From Gnetum montanum (lineage: Eukaryota; Streptophyta; Gnetopsida; Gnetales; Gnetaceae), in the NCBI GenBank assembly GCA_015680685.1, contig MNCI01016599.1, positions 375,609 through 439,608 of the forward strand: DNA of 64,000 bases, in the 5' to 3' direction. The notes under the pieces were generated by a model. It searched no databases. It was not told the DNA's origin and was given only the letters and a program-made list of their open reading frames with translations. Made by a program: the position numbers and the translations under genes. Numbering within the stretch: the first letter of the stretch is position 1; each line of letters opens with the position of its first letter. This document shows, in pieces, positions 1 through 11,362 of the stretch.

Positions 1-1
1 A

Positions 2-316
2 TGTTTTATCTGTTCAGGAAAACATTATTCTAGTCAATGTCCAAAGAAAGATAATCATCCACAACGGATTAATTTCATTGAATCCATGAAACTCACCGAA
101 GATGATTTTTTCTTGACATACGACTCTGACTTATCTTTTTCCAATGGGGATATTTATCTGGAATCATCAGATCAATATTCAAGTGAAATGGAATTCGAAA
201 ATATTCCAAATTATCTTAACGAACCAGGAATAGTTGATTATGATACGAATTCTTTAGGTTATATGTACCATGTTTATATGAATGAAGGATCTGATAGTGA
301 TGATTTCTATGAATGA
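2..316 (+). pseudogene. Caulimovirid capsid protein C-terminus (zinc knuckle), copy A
   Basis: The frame opens with a CX2CX4HX4C zinc knuckle (bases 2-40), followed by a strongly acidic tail rich in Asp, Glu and Ser, typical of a caulimovirid capsid protein C-terminus that binds genomic RNA during packaging. It ends at a TGA (314-316). The inverted copy B has the same stop at the same place, so it is either the natural end of the capsid frame or an inherited change. The reading frame continues open beyond it into the protease segment. The N-terminal part lies outside the window. Confidence 0.8.
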
Positions 317-2470
317 GATCCAACGTATTCTCTCCTAAAAAGCCAACTTCGACAATTAGAGAAAAAATGGCAAAAAGTTCCTCTAGAAGACTTACACAAG
401 TTTAGGGCCTATAAACAAAAGGTAAAAAGTAAGAAAAATGAAATTGAGGCTCACAAACAAATGATTGAGGAATCTATAGGAATATATCAAAATTCTCAAA
501 ATCCTAATGAAGAAGAGTTTATAGAAGAAACTCAAAATTCTAGAGAAACACAAGAAGTTCCTCCTAATGTTCAAACATCTATGTGGCGACAATTTTGGAT
601 AAAACAACTTAAAAAATATCTGCAACAGGCCTCAGAAGAATTAGAACGGTTAGAGGAACAAGAAGAAAGTTGGCAGCAACAAGAATATGAAAAGGAAACA
701 AAACAGGTAAGTGTCATTCTAGAAGTAAATTGTAATGATTCAATACCTATGTTACCTGCATGTTCTTTTACTATTTCATGGCCTAGATATCATATGTATA
801 AGATAGATTGTTTATTTGACACAGGGGTAGAGGTGTCTCTCGCTAGAGAAGAAACTATACCTCTCTGTTTCTGGGAAGATAAAGAACCATCCCACATTTC
901 TTTTAATACTCAGAAGAGACTCCTAACTAAATAAGCTAAATTACCCATAGTAATGTCAGTTTGTCAGTTTCCTTTACCATCCTATGACTATCTAATCGGA
1001 TCTGATAATTTACAAAATTATGATATAGCAATTACAAAACAAGTTATCCGCCTAGATAATTATAGTTTTCCCAGGATAAATGCTAGACAACATTTTAAAC
1101 ACCAAAAAATCCCAAAAAGAAATCCTAAAAGAGAAACATGGATTGTCAACCAAATTAAAATCCACCAACCAAGTTTTGAAGATATCAAAACACAGCTATT
1201 ACAATTTGCAAATGATTATCCTACAATATTCCGACACGAAAAGGAACATTGGTGTCGGATTGATCAACATATAGGAATGTCTCCTAGTCTTAGAAAAGAA
1301 TGTGAAGAAGAAATACAGGAATATTTACAAAGAAAATTAATTAGACCAAGCACCAGCATGTTTGCTTGTGCAGCATTCTTTGTAAACAAATGAGCTGAAC
1401 TCTTCAGGGGTAAAAAATGATTAGTTGTCAATTATAAACCCTTGAACGATATAATTAAGTCTGTCCAACATCCAATTCCAAATAAAGATGACTTGTTTCA
1501 ACGCCTGCCTCACACTAACATCTATTCTAAATTTGATTTAAAATCAGGTTTTTGGTAGATTCAAGTTCATGAAGAAGATCGTTGGAAAACCGCCTTCACA
1601 GTCCCTGGAGAACTTTATGAGTGGAATGTCTTGTCTTTTGGTATCAAAACAGCTCCATCTATTTTTCAGAAAATGATGGACTCCATTTTCCATTTGTACC
1701 CATTTATATTAGCATATATCGATGATATTTTAGTACTTAGTAGATCAGCAAAAGAACATATAGAACATTTACACATTTTTGCAGATCTGATTAACAAAAA
1801 TGGTCTTGTCCTTTCACCCACCAAAATGAATATTGGACAATCTTGTATAGAGTTTTTAGGTTTAGAGATTTCTGTAGGCATTATTCAACTACAACTGCAT
1901 ATTATCCAAAGTATCATTAAGTTTCTAGATGTGTTAGAAAATAAAGTCCAAATACAACGTTTTTTAGGATTTATTAATTATGTCTTTGGTTTCTTTAAAG
2001 ATATTGCCAAAGAAAGAGATGTTCTTAACTAGTTATTACAGAAACATTCACCTCCATGGAATGCTCGGTGCACTGAGGTCGTTATAAAGATCAAACAAAC
2101 TTGTCAAAAATTATCACCACTATTTCTCCCAGGAGAAGGTAAATTTATTCTCGAAACCGATGTCTCTGAAATGTTCTGGGGAGCCACATTGAAACAAGAA
2201 CAAAACCATACGGTAAGAATCTATAGGTATGCTTCAGGTAAGTTCAACAAAACTCAACAAAAATATCATAGTTCTCACAAGGAATTACTTGCCATTGTCA
2301 AAGGAATTGAGAAATTTAGGTTATTCTTGCAACCACAGCGATTTGTTGTAAGAAGTGACTTAAAACATTTCGACAAGTACCTACAATCCAAAAATCTTTC
2401 TAAAGTGGCTCATACAAGATTAATTCGTTGAAGTTTGTTTTTGGCTAATTTTGAATTTGATAATGAGTAT
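317..2470 (+). pseudogene. Caulimovirid protease-RT-RNase H polyprotein, copy A (broken)
   Basis: In order this holds a Glu/Gln/Lys-rich probable coiled coil (about 320-700), a retropepsin-like aspartic protease with a DTG triad at 818-826, a reverse transcriptase with a YIDD catalytic box at 1715-1726, and an RNase H domain (about 2140-2470). It would have processed the polyprotein and reverse transcribed the pregenomic RNA. Everything is in one frame but interrupted by stops at about 932, 1391, 1418, 1556, 2030 and 2429, plus one length change near 2480. It is a non-functional relic. Assignment to caulimovirids rests on domain order, the adjacent capsid knuckle and the lack of integrase. 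Confidence 0.85.
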
Positions 2471-2520
2471 TTAGAAGGTAAAAAATTGTTTAGCCGATTT
2501 TCTAACTAGGGAATTCCAGT

Positions 2521-3414
2521 TCCCTAGTCCTACTGATATTTGAAGTTTGTGCAGAATTATTACGAGGCGAAGGATGGACTCTTCATTCCTCCAGACGTTT
2601 GCGTCCCTATACTACTAATAAAAGATTTCTTAGTTTTCCACAATACTTTGCTGAAACAACCCGACACCAAAATAGCTGGGAAGAATTCTGTTCAATAACT
2701 GAAGCACAACAATCTAGCTCATCCATAACATAGAGAGTGTTTACTGCTTTTTCTACTCCTTCTATCCGAACTACTAGGACAGCTATCCCTTCTCCCTATA
2801 TCCATTTAGCCACTGATGTTAAGATCAGTACCCTTGATTTTGAAAGATGGTACAATCCTGATTATCTTAACTGGCCTTATTACCAACCAAGTGATTTTCA
2901 TATGTATCGGATTGAGTTCAATCCACAATCCATGCCATTCATTGATTTTGCAATGTTTTGGTCCTGGTGGGCATGATTTGGTCATGCTCCTATGCATCTC
3001 CCTCCAAATTATCCAGGATATCTCAAAGCACACCTGACCGATCATCATGGAGATTTCTCTTTCTATAATAGTGCGACTACTGTGGCCTGGCATTTCGTAC
3101 ATATGACCTCCAGTCCTGTTTATTTTCTGGTCACATGCATCACTAAGAGGACAGATTGGCAAAACACATGGGGTCAAGCTTTTTACCAAGATGTTTATAC
3201 GGTCAATGCTTATGACATCCAGCATCATTGCCATGTTCACATGAAGGTGCCTTACACGCTGGAGTTATACTATCAAGATCATCGTATAGACAAATATCAT
3301 GCTGCAGGGGGAAGAGAGTCCAAAATTTACCTAGTTGGAATCCACTTAGAAGGATCCAATGTTAGTACAGATAGTACACCCTCAGATTCTCCAGGGCGTC
3401 ATGATTATAGCTAA
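2521..3414 (+). pseudogene. Unrecognised frame after RNase H, copy A
   Basis: A reading frame of nearly 300 codons follows the RNase H domain in a different frame from the polymerase. It is broken only by a TAG near 2731 and a TGA at 2974-2976, so it was probably one coding unit. It is rich in Trp, Tyr, His and Pro, contains the stretch FWSWW near 2960, and has no zinc finger or catalytic motif I recognise. Its position would suit a downstream accessory or transactivator-like frame, but nothing in its sequence proves this. It could also be a C-terminal extension of the polyprotein displaced by the length change near 2480. Confidence 0.5.
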
Positions 3415-3588
3415 GATGAATTTCATAATCAAGCAGTCAACTCAGAAGGAGAGGATATCGACTTCGGTCTCAACAGTCCTCCATCACGCTGAAAAAGGTG
3501 TCTGCCACAATTGCCATATTGCTGATTTGAATCTCCTAAAGTAGATTGTCCTAGTTGGCTTCCACTATCTAAAGTCGGTCTGTAATGC

Positions 3589-3829
3589 TATAAATAGCAG
3601 TGTGTAGTATTGCAATAACATAAGCGAAGTAGCATTAGCAAGTCTGAGTCTGTAAGTCTGAGTCTTTCTGCAAGTGTGAGTTTGTAAGGAGAAGATATCA
3701 GTTTCTTGATGCTCTATGCTTAGAAACTAAGCATTCTCTCCTCTACTGAAAGAGAGATCGTTCTTTGAAACGCCTTGCTCAAGAACAAGCATTTCTTTCA
3801 GTCTGTGTAATCCTGTTGTGTGCAATAAA
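3589..3829 (+). promoter_or_regulatory. Caulimovirid-type TATA box and poly(A) signal region
   Basis: TATAAATAG lies at 3589-3597 and AATAAA at 3824-3829, downstream of the last viral frame. In caulimovirids the pregenomic RNA promoter and its poly(A) signal lie close together in the large intergenic region, giving a terminally redundant RNA, and this spacing of about 230 bases fits. Activity today is unknown. Confidence 0.55.
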
Positions 3830-3911
3830 ATGGTGTGTATTTGTGTATCTCTATGTTATTACATGTGCATTCAGATGAGTATCGATGTTTCTGTTTGAGT
3901 GCTGTGTAATT

Positions 3912-4278
3912 CTTGTTGCTGCCAACTTTCTTTTTGTTCCTCTAACCATTCTAATTCTTTTGTAGCCTGTTGCAGATATTTTTTGAGTTGTTTTATCCGC
4001 AATTGTCGCGACATAGATGTTTGAACATTAGGAGGAACTCCTTGTGTTTCTCTAGAATTTTGAGTTTCTTCTATAAACTCTTCTTCATTAGGATTTTGAG
4101 AATTTTGATATATTCCTATAGATTCCTCAATCATTTGTTTGTGAGCCTCAATTTCATTTTTCTTACTTTTTACCTTTTGTTTATAGGCCCTAAACTTGTG
4201 TAAGTCTTCTAGAGGAACTTTTTGCCATTTTTTCTCTAATTGTCGAAGTTGGCTTTTTAGGAGAGAATACGTTGGATC
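3912..4278 (-). pseudogene. Caulimovirid protease-frame N-terminus (coiled coil), copy B
   Basis: On the minus strand this segment follows the capsid stop and encodes the same Glu/Gln-rich probable coiled coil as copy A (about 320-690). Similarity to copy A ends abruptly just after a Gln-rich stretch, and the last codons before the stop at 3871 are unrelated, which marks the rearrangement junction. The protease triad is absent here. Confidence 0.7.
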
Positions 4279-5423
4279 TCATTCATAGAGATCATCACTA
4301 TCAGATCCTTCATTCATATAAACATGGTACATATAACCTAAAGAATTCGTATCATAATCAACTATTCCTGGTTCGTTAAGATAATTTGGAATATTTTCGA
4401 ATTCCATTTCACTTGAATATTGATCTGATGATTCCAGATAAATATCCCCATTGGAAAAAGATAAGTCAGAGTCGTATGTCAAGAAAAAATCATCTTCGGT
4501 GAGTTTCATGGATTCAATGAAATTAATCCGTTGTGGATGATTATCTTTCTTTGGACATTGACTAGAATAATGTTTTCCTGAACAGATAAAACATCTAACT
4601 TCTTTGTTTTTATATTGCCCTTGTTTTCTCTTAAACATTCCTTTAAAAGGCTTTTGTGGCCAATTTTTCCGTTTTAGCTTAGGTTGATATTTCTTTTTTC
4701 AAACTTTCTTGGGTTTGGAATACTTGTGTGAAGAACGTTGTATTGATCTACACTCACATGGCTCATTTTGTATTTTCCTATTTTTAATTAATTGAGAAAA
4801 ATTATCTTCAGGACACATTTGTAAACATAAATCTCTACCTATTTGTTTTGTTAGAGAACCTACTAACTTTTGTGTTTTTTGTTAGACACATAAATCCCTT
4901 GTAACTTTTTATAAGAACTGGTGAATGGTGCTGAAACTCATCTCTTCAAGATCCTTTTCTTCATTTTGCAGTTGAGCTCTATAGTAGCTTGCAAATGATG
5001 TGGGAAGACATCCTAACAGATGTTCTTTTGCACCTATATCATGTATGAGTTTTCCATAATAATACCATTCTTCCATAATGTCAAGGAATGGAGACATGTC
5101 CTGGATTTTATGTAATCTTGAACTATAAAATAAAGTTCTATACGCACTATCTCTATCGGCTTAACCTAAAAATTCTTTAGTAATTGCATTTAAGAAAATA
5201 ACATGAGGATTATTTAACAGTTTTTTACGTACGGGAGCTTCTATGAAATTCCATCATCGTTTCAACATACCCTCAAAATTTAACGTAGCATTGAGTATGA
5301 CATGTTCGTATGTTTTCTTTTCTAAGACAATTTGTGTAGAGATAAATCCACTGATTTTATCAATTTCTTTTTGTCTTTTTCTAATCGATTTATTATCCAT
5401 ATTAAAGTATGGTGGTGGTTTTT
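4279..5423 (-). pseudogene. Caulimovirid capsid protein, copy B (broken)
   Basis: Two minus-strand frames in the same phase (4909-5097 and 4279-4638), with damaged sequence between, match a caulimovirid capsid layout. There is a core segment, then a Lys/Arg-rich stretch, then a CX2CX4HX4C zinc knuckle (about 4545-4600) and an acidic tail ending at 4279. Stops and at least one frame change relative to the upstream movement-protein frame, between about 5250 and 5430, make it non-functional. It gives the N-terminal context missing from copy A. Confidence 0.7.
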
Positions 5424-7010
5424 CTAAGGTTGTCTTATCTGCATAGCTGTTAAATCTTTTGGATCTTGGAATATCATTCCTTGTTTTGTTAATAGCTTTT
5501 TCTCTTCATCATCTAAAGATCCTTCACTCCTTATGTAAAGTGTTTCATTGTCTTCCTCATTTGTGTTAATTTCTTCTTCTGTTTTCCCTTTTTCTGCCTT
5601 TGGAATTGTATGGACTAGTCGTCTCCTTTGTACCCATTGTTTAGCTTTCTTTTTTCCTTTAGGAGGAGAGACCGGTGGTGAATCTATGTAAAGGCCTTCT
5701 AGATCTAAGGTGTCTAATTGAGGTTTTTTCTTATCCTTAGATTTTTCTGTCTTTTGCTTAGGAACCCATATTTGATGTAGTTCTTTTACATCCTTTTGTA
5801 CTTCTCTCACTTTTGTGTATGTCATTAAGTCTTGATCATTAACATAAGATATTTTATGGTTGGTCCAATTGTGAAGCTTAATGATGTCAGAAGGTTGTTC
5901 TATGGAAGTTTTATACTGCATCATATGGGCTATTTCTTTTGGTTCTTCCGTATTCATGTTGATCCGTAAGAGTTCATTACATTCTATACATTTAATATCA
6001 TGATTTACCTTATGTAGGTTTTCATGTGTACAGATTTGTTGTGATGGCTTACTTGAGCATGATGCTTCTTCATCAGAGCCACATGTTGAAACATCTTCTA
6101 TGTGTGTTTTTCCCTTGGTGTTATCTACCATTTTTTCCCCTTTTTGTTTGATGATCTTTCTAGGATCCATTGTAATACCTAATTCTTTAAAGATCTTGGC
6201 CATTTTTTGTATTTTCTCTTCTTGTTCTTCGTAAGAAGATTTCTTTTTAAATAGAGTTAATGGTTTGACAGGTTTAACAGGTTTTGGGGCTAATGGATCA
6301 TATGGTAAGAGTTTTGGTGGTTGTAACTCTACGTAGTACCTTCGGGATTTGGATGATGCTCTAAACAAGGATTTTTTTGTTTTTTTCTGCTCATAGTATT
6401 CTTCTAATGGATCTTCTAAGTCTGGGAAGAGCCTATGGATCGGGAGATCCTTTATATTGATGTGCGTCCTAGATTCTAAATTTGTTGTTCCGACAGAAAG
6501 AGCTTGTTGTCCAAATGGTAAAAGGGTTTGTATACTGACAGAACTAAATAACTTAAAACTTAATCTCATACCTATCGTACAGTACACACTTCGATATATA
6601 ATATCAACTGGAATATATATAATTAACATTAAACTATTAAATAAGTGTGGATCAGAAAGAGAAAGCGTAAAATTTGGAATAGTAATTATTAAGGCATCTA
6701 AAACTAATCTACCTTTAGCTTGTGTTATAATAGCTTCTTGGAAAGATTTAAAGCGTCGGTCTATCAAAACTATCTAGTAGGGTTTTTGGAATCTGTAGTT
6801 AAAATGAGGATGAAGGTGTATGGCAATTTCAGCAAGATGAATGTATTGATAACCTTCTTTTTTCCATTTCTCTACCTCCTTTGGGTCAAAAAAAGTAAGG
6901 GCAACCAGACGAAGGCCGGAACCAGCAATACCGAGGTCACATTCACTAAAATGCATAGATTTGAAAGATTCAAACGTGTGCAAGGAAGATTTGGGATAGA
7001 AATCTTTTTG
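5424..7010 (-). pseudogene. Caulimovirid movement protein C-terminus plus capsid N-terminus, copy B
   Basis: A 447-codon open frame (5424-6767) and a frame just upstream (6774-6983, same phase, separated by a stop at about 6774) together look like the 30K-type movement protein core followed by a long charged linker rich in Lys, Glu and Pro that leads into the capsid. The movement protein would enlarge plasmodesmata for cell-to-cell spread. The movement assignment rests on the beta-rich hydrophobic pattern and on its position before the capsid protein. A CX2C pair occurs just upstream of 6983 and is of unknown meaning. The true start is not identifiable. Confidence 0.6.
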
Positions 7011-7070
7011 GCAGTTATTACATGTGCAAGCAAGATTTGGAAAAAAGAAAGTTATCCAAAATGCTCATTG

Positions 7071-9811
7071 ATGGAATATGTTATTGTTACATGATAAGTT
7101 TATGCTACAAAAGAAAGAACTCATGCACGCTTACGACTTGCACGTGATTCAAGTGATGTTACAGAGCTACAAATTAGTAGCTTACATTGTTTGCATAATA
7201 TGGTACAATGAATAAATCAATACATCTAAAGCCAAAACAAGTGACTAAGGCAATCAAGATTAGGCAACTCATAGGCGACAAGTGTATCAACTAGATGCGT
7301 GGCAAAATTGTTATATACTAAAGACGACAAGTGTGAGAAGGATATCTCATTGCCGAGACTCCCCGTTGCTGTCTCTTGTGGGAGTTTGGGTCACGAATCG
7401 GTTTCAGTGCAATAGTTATCGCCAATGTATGTAATCTTAGTCTTTTGTGGTCAGTTCTTCCTGAGGGCGTGTAGAAGAAATTGGAGACGGTGTATGGAAG
7501 ATAGCCCATGTACAATGTATAGAAGACGGGGTGTATGAAAGATGTTGTGCTTGTAACTCGTCGTAGTACCGTGGAGGAGAGGAGTGTGCATTGTAAAGCT
7601 TCTTGATATATATGTTATTTATCTTAAATAATAAAGAATGCTCTAATACATGTAATACAATTATGTTATCGGTCGAGATTTGTAACTTTTTATACTCTTA
7701 ATATTTTTATAACATTTTTTAATCAAATTTATAATAAATGTATATTTTAATCCTTTGTAGGCTAGGTATAGTTGGTTGCTTTGGAAAACAAATTAAATGC
7801 ATTGTGTCCTTTTGGGATAGGGTTGACATGATACAAAGATTGATGTGGTCTTCTTGAGCAATGGAGATTCCTCATAAGTTTTGCATGATTTAATTAAATT
7901 AACTAAATTAATTTAATTGATTAACTTAACTAAAATTATAAGATTAAATTAACTAATTATGTTTATGATGTCATTTCAAGGCTTCAGTTTAGGGGTTTAA
8001 TAATGAAGTTCATATTTTCATATTTTTAACAATTAATATACATTTAGAACATCCAAGAAGAACTAAGTTGAGCTTTATTCATTGTGTTGACATTTAACTT
8101 TGCATCGGCCAAATGATTTCAAGCTACATAAGTATGATACTATTTTGATAAAGTTTTGTCGCATAGTTTAATGATCACTCTAGAAAAAACAAAAGGAAAT
8201 GCATTTACCCATGGAATAAAAGAGCTTCCAAAACAAGAAGAAAAGTAAAGGAAAAACCAAGTTCTAGCCAAACATAAAGAATGCACCTCTTCAATATTTA
8301 TTGTCAAGATATGGCAACCTTACTTTTGGGCAAGAGTGACATTAGTTCAACTTTATGTTTTGTTAACTTCTTAACAAGTGGTAATAAGTGCCAAAAAAAA
8401 AATATGATCCAATCAAGATTATATTTTACACTCAATCAAAGATATATCACTTTGGACCTTCATCTATGCTCACAAAATTCAAAATTTTCTTCATAATAAG
8501 ATTAAAATATGAAAGATCTCACCTTTAATACTTAATACTTTAAGAATAAGTTAATGCCTAGTTTTAACCTTGGAAATGAATAGTTAACATCCATTATTGA
8601 TTTCAACTTTAATTTTTGTATCTTCTAAATGATGACTTATAGATGTAATAGTCCCTATTAATTACTTAAAAAAAAGACTTTGAAAAGACCTTTTTATGAT
8701 TTTGTTAAACTTCCATTGATAAACCTTTGAATTTCACGATTTATGGGATCTTCCTAATGTTACTACTTGGGAGCCTAAGTTTACAAGCCATTTCATCTTT
8801 TCAAGTAAGGTCAATCCTTAAGAATATACTTTAGAGGCAAGGTAGACTCTTAATTCTCCCCTTCATTGGAGAATTCTAGTTTTGTTTGAAGCGCAACATC
8901 ATCTCATCTTCATATCCCATTGTCATATTCATCATTCCATTCATATTGTATCTTAATGGTCATGGTGTAATGTTGGTGGAGTTACAATGAAGGTGGTAGA
9001 TTTACAAATAGTTTGTGGATAGTTTCAATTGTGGTAGAGGGTACATTCAAAGCTAGGAGGAGCAATAAAGGTGATGTGGTGATCCTTGTCATTTCATCGA
9101 AGCTTAGATGCTCTTCCTACTTGAATCATAGGTTGTTGTAGGTTTGGAGAATGCTTGGTAGCACAATCACTAAATATTATGAATGATAACATGATAGTGA
9201 TCTGAAGGCCCCCCTACCATTTCATTTAGCTATAGTCTTCTTATGTTAGCTATAGGTTATTTGGGGTCTAGATGGTATTTGGTAGCACATTTACAAATAG
9301 AGATGTGGAAGTCCCTAATTATTTGGCCACAATGATCTTCCTACATGTGCAACAAGTAGCTAGGGATCGAGAGGGTAGTTAGTAGCACATCTACTAAAAT
9401 TGTTGGTTTGGAGATCAACAAATGATGATGATTTTGGTTGTTAGGATAAGGGGGTTGTAGGTAGGTAATTGTTGTTACCTTGTTAGTTGGATGGGGTAAT
9501 AGCCATCGAGAATTTTATTAGTGGGAGCTAAGATTATGTTGTCGTTGGTAGTCCACTTATGGTTGACTTGACACTTAGATAACTAGGGTACTTGGTTGGC
9601 AAGATTAACATCAAAATAATTATAAGACAAGTACTAACATATGTTTTGCAGCTATGGGAGCCCTAGTCATGCTATATAGGGAATAATAAGAAGGATCCAA
9701 CTACTTGAAAAGCATTGACTCTTATTGCATATATGATGCATGTAGATAACACAGGAGGATGCACTAGAAGTAGGATAGCAGGATAGTTAAGAAGTTGCAT
9801 GAGGTTGAAGA
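7071..9811. other. Non-coding AT-rich DNA between viral copy B and element F1
   Basis: No convincing gene is seen. Open frames here are short and low in complexity. Between about 9000 and 9600 a loosely repeated phrase (variants of GGTAGCACATTTAC) recurs several times roughly 100 bases apart, suggesting an old degenerate repeat. Confidence 0.6.
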
Positions 9812-9816
9812 CTTGT
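9812..9816 (+). repeat. F1 target-site duplication, left copy (CTTGT)
   Basis: CTTGT directly precedes the F1 5' LTR and recurs at 27560-27564 directly after the 3' LTR. This proves that these two distant LTRs belong to one insertion. The first LTR base pair is TA here rather than TG, a single point change. Confidence 0.85.
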
Positions 9817-10407
9817 TAATGAAAGTGGTTACTCTAGTAGTTATTCTAATTATTAGAGCAGTTACTCTAATTATTAGAGTGGTTACTCTAGCAGTTACTC
9901 TAGTAGTTATTCTAATTATTAGAGTGGTTACTCTAGTGGTTACTTTAGTAGTTATTCTAATTATTGGAATGGTTACTCTAGCAGTTATTCTAATTATTAG
10001 AGTGGTTACTCGAGCGATTACTTTAGCAGTTATTCTAATTATTAGAGCAGTTGCTCCTAAGCCTATAAATACAGTGCCCAGGCGCACAATTGGGAAGAAG
10101 TCTTTTAGCAGTCAAGTAGCAAAACTCTTATAGTTTGTTTGAAAGTTAGACTATTTTCCAAGTGCCCACAACAGGAGGTCTAAGTGTGGATGGATCTTTA
10201 TTCGAGCATTGTGTACCTAAGCACACCTTGTGTACAGACAAGCTCTTTAGTTCATCCTTGCAGCACTTGAGATTTGTTTTCTTACGCATTTATTTTATTT
10301 TATGCACTTTACATTTCTGTTATTAGCACAACAATTCATTTTGATCAATTAAGCAAATCGTTAAATTACACCAGCACGACCACTTCAAGCATGTGTATAA
10401 CTCTTGG
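9817..10407 (+). repeat. F1 5' LTR, first part (U3 and R)
   Basis: It matches the start of the F1 3' LTR at 26509. The U3 (about 9820-10050) is built of tandem repeats alternating GTTACTCTAGCAG with TTATTCTAATTATTAGAG, the latter containing the palindrome CTCTAATTATTAGAG. A TATAAATA box is at 10064-10071. The LTR is cut at 10407 by insertion of F3-a and resumes at 17868. Confidence 0.85.
10403..10407 (+). repeat. F3-a target-site duplication, left copy (CTTGG)
   Basis: CTTGG occurs at 10403-10407 and again at 17863-17867. The right copy continues with sequence matching the interior of the F1 3' LTR, so F3-a landed inside an existing F1 LTR. Confidence 0.9.
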
Positions 10408-11229
10408 TGATGGGACGCGATATCGTGGTGATATCGCGTCCATCGTGATATCGCATCCCTCGCGATATCATGTACGCAATATCGCAATCCGCCGCAATGT
10501 CTATAAATAAGAAGCGGCTCTCCCTTGTTTCACAACATAGGTTAGATTGTAGCTAAACTCTGGTAGTTTGATCCTTCCAAAGATATATTATTTTCCAGTG
10601 TCTGCTCGTAGTGTGGTAAATGTAATTGTACGACATCCTTTATTCGAGTGTGACGTACTTGGACACGCACATGACTGGCAATAAAGATCGAGATTACTTC
10701 ATCATTGCAGCATTCACTTTATTATTTATTTATTTAATTGTTATTTACTGCTTTCCTAGTTAATACTCTCTCTCACCCTTAAACTCACGTTAGACACGGA
10801 ATGAGTACGACTTGATTACGAGCATTTAAGTGTGACTACTTGGTAAACCAGTGGTGTGCCTAGGATTTGCACTTGGTAATCCCAGTGGTAGTCATGCATG
10901 AAGTCTAAGATGTGTACGGATGATCAAGGAATGGATGCTCATCGCACTTAGGCTAGTTAGATCTTCTCACCCTATCTCTCGTAGTTTAGTAAACATTACT
11001 TTCCATTACCTTCAGGAGTAGCATTAGGTTAGAACACATCATACACCTCACTTTGGACTAAACCATACATGATAGATATAATACTGGTCTAGGTGGGAAG
11101 ACAGCGAACTACAACCTAAGGATAACTATTTAGGTGCCACAACTAGTCCGTTTGTGGAGTTTGACCGGATCGCGCGTGAGAACGCTCGTATTCGTATGGT
11201 TGAGTGTAGGGGTACCTCGCCACTCATCA
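10408..11229 (+). repeat. F3-a 5' LTR
   Basis: This is an 822-bp LTR. The U3 (10408-10500) is packed with GATATC-centred palindromes such as GCGATATCGT and GTGATATCGC. TATAAATA is at 10502-10509 and AATAAA at about 10680. R/U5 closely resembles the other families in the window (the ACTTGGTAA...CAGTGG and GGTACCTCGCC phrases). It matches the minus-strand LTRs at 52499-53424 and 58024-58905. Confidence 0.88.
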
Positions 11230-11230
11230 T

Positions 11231-11248
11231 TGGCGCCGTTGTCGGGGA
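11231..11248 (+). promoter_or_regulatory. F3-a primer binding site (tRNA-Asp)
   Basis: TGGCGCCGTTGTCGGGGA sits one base after the 5' LTR. It is complementary, with one mismatch, to the 3' end of plant tRNA-Asp (GUC), the primer known for Athila-type elements. Confidence 0.9.
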
Positions 11249-11362
11249 CGGTGCTAGTTATCTAGATTAGTTATATCATACAAGGTCGATGTAAAGGACT
11301 TAATGATATATCTTTTAGAAAGAAATAATTATTAAAAGTCACATATAAATTCACACACAACA

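Larger units (their letters stand above)
1..3905 (+). mobile_element. Endogenous caulimovirid, copy A (partial)
   Basis: This is an integrated, decayed plant pararetrovirus segment. On the plus strand the order is capsid zinc knuckle, aspartic protease, reverse transcriptase, RNase H, an unrecognised frame, then a TATA/poly(A) leader region, which is the usual caulimovirid order. There is no integrase and there are no LTRs, which separates it from the Ty3 elements nearby. The frame from base 2 to about 2470 stays the same and is broken only by stop codons. The copy starts before the window. Its right end is placed where similarity to the inverted copy B begins, near 3906-3912. Genus (for example the gymnosperm-associated endogenous groups) cannot be settled by eye. 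Confidence 0.85.
3906..7070 (-). mobile_element. Endogenous caulimovirid, copy B (partial, inverted)
   Basis: This is a second copy of the same viral lineage in the opposite orientation, abutting copy A. Read on the minus strand it runs movement protein end, capsid protein, zinc knuckle and the coiled-coil start of the protease frame, and stops near 3912 without the protease. About 690 bases (3912-4600) match bases 1-686 of copy A as an inverted repeat, with very few differences in the translated segments. The outer boundary near 7070 is where the minus-strand frame meets a stop and recognisable similarity is lost. It is approximate. Confidence 0.8.

Noticed and set aside
7318-7515. Minus-strand 65-codon frame in slightly GC-richer sequence
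   Set aside because: No motif, no flanking signals, and not distinguishable from chance.
9827-10050. CRISPR-like appearance of regularly recurring short repeats
   Set aside because: There are no unique spacers of constant length. The repeats are tandem LTR U3 units in a plant element, and the same array is at 26515-26790.
9764-10133. Overlapping Val/Ile/Thr-rich frames on both strands, and the similar pair at 26438-26870
   Set aside because: They read through the tandem U3 repeats of the F1 LTRs. The repetitive hydrophobic protein is a by-product of the repeat.
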